Origin: Gemmiger sp. An120
GTDB lineage: Bacteria; Bacillota; Clostridia; Oscillospirales; Ruminococcaceae
Direction of reading: 5' to 3'
NCBI RefSeq assembly: GCF_002160955.1
Contig: NZ_NFLN01000005.1
Coordinates: forward strand, 62,001-126,000
Length of the DNA stretch: 64,000 nucleotides
Shown here: piece by piece, positions 1-7,499 of the stretch
Position numbering within the stretch: the stretch's first letter is position 1
Layout: every line of letters begins with the position of its first letter
Notes under the pieces: generated by a model
Databases searched by the model: none
Told to the model about the DNA's origin: nothing
Seen by the model: the letters and a program-made list of their open reading frames with translations, nothing else
Position numbers and translations under genes: made by a program

Positions 1-640
1 CCGTCAGGATATGCGGGAGTATTATACCCTCTGGGCCCATCAGATCAAAACGCCGCTGGCAGCGCTTCGGCTGCTCACCCGGGGCGATCCGGGCCGGGCG
101 GCCATGGAGGCGGAGCTGGTGCGGGTGGAACAGTATGTGGAGATGGCCCTGTGCTATCTGCAGGCCAGCAGCGGCCAGGATCTGGTGCTGCGCACCTGCC
201 CGCTGGACCCGGTGATCCGGGCCTCGGTGCGCCGGTTTGCCCCGCTGTTTATCCAGAAGAAACTGGCCCTTGTCTACGAGGGCACGGAGCTTTCCGCCCT
301 GACCGATGAAAAATGGCTGGCCTTTATGTTGGAACAGCTGCTTTCCAATGCGCTGAAATACACCCCGCAGGGCTCCATTACCCTGCGGGTGCTGCCGGGC
401 CCGGTGCTGCGTGTGGAGGATACCGGCCCGGGCATCCCGCCCGCCGACCTGCCCCGCATCTTTGAGCGGGGCTATACCGGCTGCCGGGGCCGGGCGGATA
501 AGCGGGCCACCGGGGTAGGGCTGTATCTCTGCCGCCGCCTGGCCGACCAGCTGGGCCACCGCATCAGCGCCGAAAACCGGCCCGGCGGCGGGGCGGCGTT
601 TGCGCTGGATATGACCCCCACCACGGTGCAGGCCGAGTAA
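1..640 (+). CDS. bceS: BceS-type sensor histidine kinase, 5' end cut by window
   Basis: C-terminal part of a sensor kinase; the frame is open to the left window edge, so the N-terminal membrane part lies outside. The phospho-acceptor His is encoded at 38-40 in WAHQIKTPLAALR, the H-box form typical of the intramembrane-sensing BceS/VraS-like kinases. The N box (EQLLSNALKYTP), G1 (VEDTGPGIP) and G2 (ATGVGLYLC) of the HATPase domain follow in order, so the catalytic core is intact. It lies just upstream of a BceAB-type transporter; kinases of this family sense antimicrobial-peptide flux through that transporter and phosphorylate a BceR response regulator, expected upstream of the window. The BceS assignment rests on motifs and context. 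Confidence 0.88.
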   Translation, partial: RQDMREYYTLWAHQIKTPLAALRLLTRGDPGRAAMEAELVRVEQYVEMALCYLQASSGQDLVLRTCPLDPVIRASVRRFAPLFIQKKLALVYEGTELSALTDEKWLAFMLEQLLSNALKYTPQGSITLRVLPGPVLRVEDTGPGIPPADLPRIFERGYTGCRGRADKRATGVGLYLCRRLADQLGHRISAENRPGGGAAFALDMTPTTVQAE

Positions 641-642
641 CC

Positions 643-656
643 TTGCAAAACTGTAA
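643..656 (+). promoter_or_regulatory. BceR-like operator upstream of bceAB
   Basis: TTGCA-AAAC-TGTAA lies 3 bases after the kinase stop codon. It matches the known BceR-type consensus TnACA-N4-TGTAA except for one base in the left half. A further TTGTAAGC half-site follows at 673-680. The site is centred about 75 bases upstream of the likely transcription start of bceA. Function is inferred from similarity to Bacillus sites and from the genes it precedes. Confidence 0.5.
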
Positions 657-711
657 GCAAGCCCCCCGCCGATTGTAAGCCTGCGCGATGGCAGGCTGCC
701 CGGCGCGGGGG

Positions 712-717
712 TATACT
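712..717 (+). promoter_or_regulatory. Likely -10 element of the bceAB promoter
   Basis: TATACT stands 55 bases before the bceA start. No good -35 is present 16-18 bases upstream, as expected for a promoter that depends on an activator such as BceR. A short hairpin (GCCTGC/GCAGGC, 679-696) lies just upstream. Confidence 0.4.
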
Positions 718-771
718 TATGCCTGTAAGGGGCCGAAAGAGGGCGCCCCGCACAAAAGGAGGCACGAAACT

Positions 772-1539
772 ATGAGCATCTTACAGGTGGAAAACCTGAA
801 AAAGACCTATACCACCCGGTTCGGCGGCAATCTGGTGCAGGCGCTGAGCGACGTTTCCTTCTCGGTGGAGGAGGGGGAGTATGTGGCCATCATGGGCGAG
901 AGCGGCAGCGGCAAAACCACCCTGCTGAACATCCTGGCCACCCTGGACAAGCCCACCAGCGGCCGGGTGCTGCTGGACGGGCAGGACACCGGCCATATCC
1001 ATGCCGGGCAGCTGGCGGCGTTCCGGCGGGATCATCTGGGCTTTGTGTTCCAGGACTTCAATCTGCTGGACAATTTCTCCCTGCGGGACAACATCCTGCT
1101 GCCGCTGGTGCTGGCCAATACGCCGGTGCGGGAGATGGACCGCCGTCTGCCCCCGCTGGCCGAAAGCCTGGGGCTGGAAAAGCTGCTGGATAAATTCCCC
1201 TATGAGGTGTCCGGCGGGCAGAAGCAGCGGGCGGCGGTGGGCCGGGCGCTGATCACCCGGCCCCGGCTGCTGCTGGCGGACGAGCCCACCGGCGCGCTGG
1301 ACAGCCACGCGGCCGACAACCTGCTGCGCATCTTTGACGAGGTGAACCAGCTGGGCCAGACGGTGCTGATGGTCACCCACAGCACCAAGGCGGCCAGCCA
1401 TGCCAAGCGGGTGCTGTTCATCAAGGACGGCCAGCTGTACCACCAGCTCTACCGGGCGGACCAGACCCCCGAGCAGATGTTCGGCCGCATCTCGGATACC
1501 CTGTCGGCCATCGCGGCGGGAGGCGGGCGCTATGAATAA
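772..1539 (+). CDS. bceA: BceA-type ABC transporter ATPase
   Basis: 255-residue ABC ATPase of the MacB/LolD/BceA class. Walker A is GESGSGKTT (about residues 42-50), the Q-loop region is FVFQDFNLLDNFS, the signature is VSGGQKQRAAVGRAL, Walker B is LLLADEPTGALD, and the H-loop is VTHS. The start is the ATG preceded by AAAGGAGG at 755-762 with a 9-base gap; an earlier in-frame ATG lacks a ribosome site. Its stop codon overlaps the start of the permease by 8 bases, so translation is coupled. With the kinase upstream it forms a Bce module, which removes or frees targets from lantibiotics and bacitracin-like peptides at the membrane. The exact substrate cannot be read from sequence. Confidence 0.93.
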   Translation: MSILQVENLKKTYTTRFGGNLVQALSDVSFSVEEGEYVAIMGESGSGKTTLLNILATLDKPTSGRVLLDGQDTGHIHAGQLAAFRRDHLGFVFQDFNLLDNFSLRDNILLPLVLANTPVREMDRRLPPLAESLGLEKLLDKFPYEVSGGQKQRAAVGRALITRPRLLLADEPTGALDSHAADNLLRIFDEVNQLGQTVLMVTHSTKAASHAKRVLFIKDGQLYHQLYRADQTPEQMFGRISDTLSAIAAGGGRYE

Positions 1540-3484
1540 GTGGCTGTATCCCCGGCTGGCTTTGTCCAACCTGCGCAAAAGCCGCCGGTTTGTGGTTCCC
1601 TATATCCTGGCAGGGGGCGGCGCGGTGGCCATGCTGTACATCGTGGGCATGCTGGCCATGGACAATGGCCTGGACAACATGTTTGCCGGCTATTGGGTCA
1701 GTATGCTCATGGCCATGGGCCTGGGCGTAGTGATGGTCTTCGGCGTCATCTTCATGCTGTACATCAACTCGTTCATCCAGCGCCAGCGCCTCAAGGAGTT
1801 CGGCCTGTACGCGGTGCTGGGTATGGAAAAACGCCACATGGCCCTGGTGCTGGTGTTTGAGATGCTGTTCAGCGGCCTGGCTATGCTGGTGCTGGGCCTG
1901 GCCGCCGGGCTGGGGCTGGGCAAGCTGGCGTTTCTGGTATTGCTCAAGCTGATCCAGATGCCGGTTCCCCTGGGCTTTACCGTCTCTGCCCCGGCGCTGG
2001 TTTTCTGCACCGAATGGCTCATCGGGGTGCTGGTGCTGTCGCTGCTGCTCAACCTGCGCCGGGTTCTCCGGGCCGACCCCATCCAGCTGCTGTACCAGGG
2101 CCAGAAAGGCGAGCGGGAACCCCGCACCCGCTGGCTGCTGGTGCTGCTGGGCCTGCTCACCATGGGCGGCGGATACGCCATCGCCTGGCTGGTCACCTCC
2201 CCGGTGGCTTTGATCCTGGTGTTCTTCCCGGCGGCGGTGCTGGTGATCATCGGCACCTACTGCCTGTTCACCGCCGGCAGCGTGGCGGTGCTCAAGGCCC
2301 TGCGGCGGGATCGCCGCTACTACTACCAGCCCCGCCACTTCATCACCGTGTCCGGTCTGCTCTACCGCATGAAGCAGAACGCCGCGGGCCTGGCCAGCAT
2401 CTGTATCCTGTCCACCATGGTGCTGGTCATGATGATCTGTACGGTGTCCCTGTACTCGGGGGTCAGCCAGTCGCTGGATATGCGGTATCCCATGCAGTTC
2501 TGCGGCTCGCTGTCCGACACTGCCCCCGCCAAACAGGTGGTGGAGGAATCCGGCGTGCAGATCCTGCGCCAGTACGAGTATGAGTCCATTACCTTTGCCG
2601 GTCAGCTGGTGGATGATGTGCTGGTTCTGGATGGTACGGATGGTACGGTTTGCCAATTTAATGCTATCACCGCCGAAGGCTACACCAGCCTTACCGGCAA
2701 GACCCTGACGCTGGAACCCGGCCAGGCGCTGTTCAGCAGCCAGGATGGCGAGGCCTGGAACTGGCCTACCCTGACCATCGGGGATACCCGCTGGGAGATC
2801 GTAGGCAGCTGGCAGGCCCCCATCGTGGACGGCCGCGTGTATGCCTATATGGTGCCGGTTTACTATCTGGTGGTGCCCGCCCAGGCCGATCTGGAAGCGC
2901 TGGCGCAGTTCCAGCAGGAGGCCTATGGGAAACATGCCAGCGAGATTGCCACCGTCTGGGCCTTTGACACCGCCTGCACCGAGATGGCCGATATCGCCGC
3001 ACTGAAAGAGTCCATTCAGGATGCTATACAGAATTCTGACCTGAGCGGCTGGATCGACTGCGGCGCCACCGACCGGCAGGAGGGCTACGCCATGTACGGC
3101 GGCTTTCTGTTCCTGGGCCTGACGCTGGGGCTGGTGTTCCTGCTGGCCACCGCGCTGATTATTTATTACAAACAGGTCAGCGAGGGCTACGACGACCGGC
3201 AGCGGTTCCACATCCTGCAGCAGGTGGGCATGAGCCGCAAGGAAGTGCAGGCCACCATCCGCACCCAGGTGCTCACCGTATTCTTTCTGCCGCTTATTAC
3301 AGCGGGCATCCACACGGCGGCGGCTTTTCCCGCCATGACGCGGATGCTCTCGGTGCTGGGCATCGGCACCAACCGGGTTACCGTGTATGCGGTATGCGGC
3401 CTGGCCGCCTTTGGGGTGTTCAGCCTGATCTATGTGGCGGTCTATGCCCTTACCGCCCGCGCCTACGCCCGCATTGTGGGCTGA
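1532..3484 (+). CDS. bceB: BceB-type ABC transporter permease (FtsX family)
   Basis: 650-residue membrane protein with the BceB layout: an N-terminal helix, FtsX-type helices up to about residue 300, a large outside domain (roughly residues 305-520) and three C-terminal helices. The outside domain is predicted to bind the peptide or its lipid II-cycle target and to signal to the partner kinase. The start at 1532 is preceded by GGGAGG and overlaps the bceA stop by 8 bases. Length matches the family (about 650). The permease is followed immediately by a strong hairpin, so it ends the operon. Assignment to the family is firm; the peptide it protects against is unknown. Confidence 0.92.
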   Translation: MNKWLYPRLALSNLRKSRRFVVPYILAGGGAVAMLYIVGMLAMDNGLDNMFAGYWVSMLMAMGLGVVMVFGVIFMLYINSFIQRQRLKEFGLYAVLGMEKRHMALVLVFEMLFSGLAMLVLGLAAGLGLGKLAFLVLLKLIQMPVPLGFTVSAPALVFCTEWLIGVLVLSLLLNLRRVLRADPIQLLYQGQKGEREPRTRWLLVLLGLLTMGGGYAIAWLVTSPVALILVFFPAAVLVIIGTYCLFTAGSVAVLKALRRDRRYYYQPRHFITVSGLLYRMKQNAAGLASICILSTMVLVMMICTVSLYSGVSQSLDMRYPMQFCGSLSDTAPAKQVVEESGVQILRQYEYESITFAGQLVDDVLVLDGTDGTVCQFNAITAEGYTSLTGKTLTLEPGQALFSSQDGEAWNWPTLTIGDTRWEIVGSWQAPIVDGRVYAYMVPVYYLVVPAQADLEALAQFQQEAYGKHASEIATVWAFDTACTEMADIAALKESIQDAIQNSDLSGWIDCGATDRQEGYAMYGGFLFLGLTLGLVFLLATALIIYYKQVSEGYDDRQRFHILQQVGMSRKEVQATIRTQVLTVFFLPLITAGIHTAAAFPAMTRMLSVLGIGTNRVTVYAVCGLAAFGVFSLIYVAVYALTARAYARIVG

Positions 3485-3491
3485 ATATAAA

Positions 3492-3533
3492 AAGGCAAGC
3501 CCCCGGAACCAGATGGTTCCGGGGGCTTGCCTT
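3492..3533. terminator. Bidirectional terminator between bceB and lipoprotein gene
   Basis: A perfect 19-bp stem (3492-3510 with 3515-3533) closes on the loop AGAT. The A-run on its left side gives a T-run for minus-strand transcripts, so it suits the convergent lipoprotein gene as well as bceB. Confidence 0.8.
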
Positions 3534-3546
3534 ACCGTACAACAGG

Positions 3547-3576
3547 CAAAGCGCCCCGGCAAGCCGGGGCGCTTTG
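3547..3576. terminator. Second hairpin after bceB
   Basis: CAAAGCGCCCCGGC and GCCGGGGCGCTTTG pair over 13-14 bp around a 2-4 base loop, 13 bases after the first hairpin. It has no U-run of length. It may back up termination or stabilise transcript ends of the two convergent genes. Confidence 0.5.
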
Positions 3577-3639
3577 CTGCGCAGGAATAATCGTAAAAGA
3601 GGAGTCGTGAAAAAGAACACGAATTGTGGAAAATATCGT

Positions 3640-3987
3640 TTAGGCGTTGGCGCTCTCGCTGCCGGCCTCCAGAGAAGAGCTCTCGCTGCCGGATTCGCTG
3701 CTGGCGGCATCGGAAGCGGCGCTGCTGTCCTCAGCGGCGGCGCTGTCATCCTCGGCTACGCTGCTGTCCTCAGCCACGCTGCTGTCTTCGGCAACACTGC
3801 TGTCCTCGGCAACGCTGCTGTCCTCCTGGCTGGCGGACACGCTGGAAGAGTTGTTGGCTGCAGCAGAAGAGGAAGAATCATCCTTGCCGGTGCAGCCAGC
3901 CAGCAGGCCGGCGGTCAGCAGGGCGCAAACCAGGGCAACACCCAGGCGGGTAGCGGTACGTTTCTTTTCAGTATTCTGCATATTCAT
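3640..3987 (-). CDS. Small acidic Ser-rich lipoprotein with hexapeptide repeats
   Basis: 115 residues. A basic N-terminus (KKRTATR) and hydrophobic stretch end in the lipobox LAGC, with Cys32 as the predicted lipidated residue after signal peptidase II cleavage. The rest is almost only S, A, D, E and V, with four exact EDSSVA repeats (residues 55-78) and degenerate copies after them. The start is the ATG with AAAGGAG 8 bases upstream. A TATACT-like -10 lies at 4072-4077 (minus strand) with no clear -35. It is convergent with bceB and divergent from addB. I recognise no family; composition suggests a disordered, negatively charged tether or spacer outside the membrane. Confidence 0.75.
   Translation of the reverse strand: MNMQNTEKKRTATRLGVALVCALLTAGLLAGCTGKDDSSSSAAANNSSSVSASQEDSSVAEDSSVAEDSSVAEDSSVAEDDSAAAEDSSAASDAASSESGSESSSLEAGSESANA
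3754..3825 (-). repeat. Four tandem 18-bp repeats in lipoprotein gene
   Basis: Four adjacent 18-base units encode EDSSVA each time. The units differ only at synonymous positions, and the frame is kept. Copy number could vary between strains by slippage or recombination without disrupting the protein. Confidence 0.85.
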
Positions 3988-4160
3988 GATGTTCGCTCCT
4001 TTGTTTATGTAAGAGATACACGTTCCGCTTCGGGGCAGCGGTTTCGTGGCCGCCTCCAAAAGCTTGCCCCTAGTATACCGGCGGTTTGTGTGCAATTTGT
4101 TATAAACAGCTTAAGCTTTTCTGTGGAAAAGGTGACAAATTTGTGCGCCGCCCCGCCCCT

Positions 4161-4188
4161 TTTGCCCCATCGGGGGCTGTGGTATAAT
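4161..4188 (+). promoter_or_regulatory. Promoter of addBA
   Basis: A consensus TATAAT (4183-4188) is preceded by TTTGCC (4161-4166) at 16 bases. The predicted start lies about 30 bases before the addB ATG. The -35 is weak. Confidence 0.6.
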
Positions 4189-4223
4189 ACATTTATCCCA
4201 TACAGAAAACGAGGTGGCAAGCT

Positions 4224-7200
4224 ATGCTGCAGCTGGTGTTGGGGCCGTCCGGTTCCGGCAAAACCCATACCCTTTATACCCGTATCCTGGAACGCGCCCG
4301 CGCGGGAAAACGCAGTATCCTGCTGGTGCCTGAACAGTTTACCTCCTCCACCGAGGGGCGGCTCTACCGCCTGCTGGGGGACGAATTATCCGGTTTTGTG
4401 ACCAGCTACAGCTTTACCTCCCTGGCCGAGGCGCTGCTGCAGCGGTACGGCGGCGCGGCGGTGCGCACCCTGGACGACGCGGGCCGGGCGGTATTGATCC
4501 GCCGGGCGGTGGCCTCCCTGGGGGACGAGATCGTCTGCTTCGGCCGCCACAAGCGCAGCGCGGCCTTTTGCCAGATGGCCGCCGATACCATCCGGGAGCT
4601 GAAAAACGCCGGGCTGGACGGCCCGCGCTTTCTGGAGATTGCCCGCCGCCTGGGCCCCGGCAACGAAAAATTGCAGGAACTGGGCCTGATCTTCACCGCC
4701 TACGAAGCCCTGCTGGCCCGTTCCGCCATGGACCCGGAGGACCGGGTGGACACCGCCGCCCGCCGCCTGGAACCGGATTTCTTTGCCGGGCAGGCGGTAT
4801 TTGTGGACGAGTTCGACGCCTTCAACGCTTCCAAATACCGGCTGCTGGAGGCCATTCTGCCCGCAGCCGAGGAGATGACGGTGGCCCTGTGCGCCGACGG
4901 CCTGGCCGACCCGGAACAGGGCCTGGGCCTGTTCAGCCGCGCCAAGCGGGTGGCCGCCCTGCTGCTGGACGACGCCCGCCGCCGGGAGGTGCGCTGCGCC
5001 GCCCCGGTAGTTCTGACCGGGGACGAGCGCCACAAAACCGCCCCCGGCCTGGCCCGGCTGGGGCAGCTGCTCTGGCAGGGGGACTGTGAAGAGCTGGGAG
5101 CCCCGGAGATCACCCTGTCCTCGTATCCCGGCCCCCAGCAGGAGGCCGCCGCCGTGGCCGCCGCCGTGCAGAAACTGGCCCGGCAGGGGATACCCTACCG
5201 GAAGATGGCGGTGATCTGCCGCACCGCCGAGGACTACCTGCCCGCCGTGCGGTACGCTTTCCGGCTGGCGGATATCCCGCTGTTCTGCGACGAGGCTGTC
5301 ACCGCCGAGCACTCTGCCCCTGCCCTGATGGTGCGGGCGGCGCTGGGCCTGGCCCGCCGCGGCCTTGCCAGCGAGCCGCTGCTGGCCCTGGTAAAATCCG
5401 GCCTGTGTGACCTGCCGGAGGAAGCCTGCTGCGCCCTGGAAAACTACGCCTACACCTGGCAGCTGCGCGCCGCCGACTGGCGCGCGCCCTTTACCCGCTC
5501 GCCGGAGGGGTTCGGCGGCCGCCTGGACGGGGAAGCCGCCCGCCAGCTGGAACTGGCCGAGCAGGCCCGCGCCTTTGTGGTGGGGGCCGCTGAACGGTTT
5601 TTGCAGCGAATCAAGGGGGATACCAATGCCGCCGCCCTGAGCCGGGCGGTCTGGCTGCTGCTGGATTCCCTCGGCGCGCCCCGGCGGCTGGCACAGCTGG
5701 CCGGGGAACTGCGCGCCCAGCAGGGGGAGGGCTACCTGGCCGCCGCCGACGCGGTGCGGGAATGGAACACCGTCTGCGCCCTGCTGGATCAGATGGACCG
5801 TCTGGTGGGGGAGGATGAGCTCACCCCCGCCGAGTACGACGAATTGTTCGGCCTGCTGCTGCGGGCCACCGATCTGGGCCGTATCCCCCAGACCCTGGAC
5901 GCGGTCATCCTGACCACCGCCCGCCGCATGGGCCTGGAGGATGCCGACTACTGCTTTGTGGTGGGATTGGGAGAGGGGCAGTTCCCCCAGGCCCCCGGCG
6001 GTGCCGGTCTGCTCACCCACGCCGACCGGGACGCCCTGATCGGTCAGGGGGTGGAGATGCTGGACAGCTTTGAAAACCGGGTCATGGGCGAGCAGGGCTA
6101 TTTCTATAAAGCCATCACCGCCGCCGGCAAGGGGCTGTGGCTCTCCTGGTGCGAGGGCGCGGCGGGCACCCCGCTTACCAGTGCGTTGTCCGCGGCGGTC
6201 AAGCGGCTGCATCCCGCGCCGCCTGACCTGACCCCTGCTGACTATGCACCCACCCCCGACGCGGCCCTGGACGCGCTGGGCCAGACCTGGCAGCAGGCGG
6301 GCGGCCCCGCCCCCGCGCTGCGGCAGGCATTGGCTGCCCGGCCCGAGATGGCCCCCGCCCTGGCCGCCATGGAGCGGGCCGCCCACCCGGAGGACTTCGC
6401 CGCCCAGGACACCGATGCCCTGGCCCGGCTGCTGGGGTCCTCGCTGCGGATCTCTCCCAGCCGGATGGAGCGGTACTATACCTGCCGCTTTGCCTACTTT
6501 ATGGAATATGTGTTAAAGGTCAAGCCCCGCAAAAAGGCCGAGCTCTCCGCCGACCAGACCGGTACCCTGGTGCACTTTGTGCTGGAACAGGCCCTGCGCC
6601 GCAGCGGCCCGGGCTTTGTGGACCTGACCGCCGACCAGCTGGCCGCCCTGGCCCACACCCTCACCGAGGAGTATGTGCAGGCCAATATGCCCGGCCTGAC
6701 CACTCGGATGGAGTATCTCATCGCCCGGCTGGAGGACAACGTGGCCGCCCTGCTGGCCTACCTGCAGGAGGAACAGCGGCAGGGCGAGTTCACCCCCGCG
6801 GCCTTTGAATTGTCCATCGGCATGGGGGCGGACGCGGTGCCGCCGGTGACCCTGACCACACCGGAGGGCCAGACCATCCAGGTGATCGGCCAGATTGACC
6901 GGGTGGACACCTTTACAAAAGACGGCCACACCTACCTGCGGGTGGTGGACTACAAAACCGGCACCAAGACCTTCAGCCTGGACGCGGTCTACAACGGCCT
7001 GAACTGCCAGATGCTGATCTACCTGTTCACCCTGACCCGGCAGGGCGCGTTTGCCAGCCCGGAACCCGCCGGGGTGTCCTACATCCTGGCTGACCCGGCG
7101 CCATTGTCCGGTACCCGGCAGGAGGCCGCCGATACCCAGCCCTACCAGGTGGACGGGCTGGTGCTGCAGGACGACGCGGTGATTCTGGCTATGGACTCCG

Positions 7201-7499
7201 GGGCCACCGGCCGGTTCGTGCCCTTTACCTTTAATGAAAAGACCGGCAAGCCCCGGGCCACCAAAAAACTGGCCAGCCTGGAAAAGCTGGGCCGCATCCA
7301 GCAGCACATCGACGGATTGCTGGTAGAGATGGCCCGGGGGCTGTACAGCGGCCGCATCGAGGCCGAAGCCCATTATAAAGGAGACCGGCCCCCCTGCCGC
7401 TGGTGCGACTACCGCGCCGTCTGCGGCCACGAGGAGGGCCGCCGGGAGGTGCCGGTGCAGGCCCCGGACAAGGTATTTGAGGAGGTGAGCGAGGAATGA
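4224..7499 (+). CDS. addB: ATP-dependent helicase/nuclease subunit B (AddB/RexB)
   Basis: 1091 residues. Walker A is GPSGSGKT (residues 7-14). The C-terminal RecB-type nuclease has GQIDRVD (about 888-894) and VVDYKTG (about 907-913). Four cysteines, at 754, 1058, 1061 and 1067, are spaced as in the AddB iron-sulfur cluster that clamps the nuclease domain. AddB pairs with AddA to resect double-strand ends and load RecA after Chi recognition. The start has GAGGTGG upstream. Its stop overlaps the addA start by 4 bases (ATGA), so subunits are made together. Central helicase motifs are degenerate, as usual for AddB. Confidence 0.95.
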   Translation: MLQLVLGPSGSGKTHTLYTRILERARAGKRSILLVPEQFTSSTEGRLYRLLGDELSGFVTSYSFTSLAEALLQRYGGAAVRTLDDAGRAVLIRRAVASLGDEIVCFGRHKRSAAFCQMAADTIRELKNAGLDGPRFLEIARRLGPGNEKLQELGLIFTAYEALLARSAMDPEDRVDTAARRLEPDFFAGQAVFVDEFDAFNASKYRLLEAILPAAEEMTVALCADGLADPEQGLGLFSRAKRVAALLLDDARRREVRCAAPVVLTGDERHKTAPGLARLGQLLWQGDCEELGAPEITLSSYPGPQQEAAAVAAAVQKLARQGIPYRKMAVICRTAEDYLPAVRYAFRLADIPLFCDEAVTAEHSAPALMVRAALGLARRGLASEPLLALVKSGLCDLPEEACCALENYAYTWQLRAADWRAPFTRSPEGFGGRLDGEAARQLELAEQARAFVVGAAERFLQRIKGDTNAAALSRAVWLLLDSLGAPRRLAQLAGELRAQQGEGYLAAADAVREWNTVCALLDQMDRLVGEDELTPAEYDELFGLLLRATDLGRIPQTLDAVILTTARRMGLEDADYCFVVGLGEGQFPQAPGGAGLLTHADRDALIGQGVEMLDSFENRVMGEQGYFYKAITAAGKGLWLSWCEGAAGTPLTSALSAAVKRLHPAPPDLTPADYAPTPDAALDALGQTWQQAGGPAPALRQALAARPEMAPALAAMERAAHPEDFAAQDTDALARLLGSSLRISPSRMERYYTCRFAYFMEYVLKVKPRKKAELSADQTGTLVHFVLEQALRRSGPGFVDLTADQLAALAHTLTEEYVQANMPGLTTRMEYLIARLEDNVAALLAYLQEEQRQGEFTPAAFELSIGMGADAVPPVTLTTPEGQTIQVIGQIDRVDTFTKDGHTYLRVVDYKTGTKTFSLDAVYNGLNCQMLIYLFTLTRQGAFASPEPAGVSYILADPAPLSGTRQEAADTQPYQVDGLVLQDDAVILAMDSGATGRFVPFTFNEKTGKPRATKKLASLEKLGRIQQHIDGLLVEMARGLYSGRIEAEAHYKGDRPPCRWCDYRAVCGHEEGRREVPVQAPDKVFEEVSEE

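Noticed and set aside
3754-3825. CRISPR-like short repeats
   Set aside because: The 18-base units are directly adjacent without spacers and are in-frame coding repeats.
3394-4401. Plus-strand open frame across the lipoprotein gene and addB promoter
   Set aside because: It spans two terminators and a promoter, and its repeats are the antisense of the EDSSVA coding repeats.
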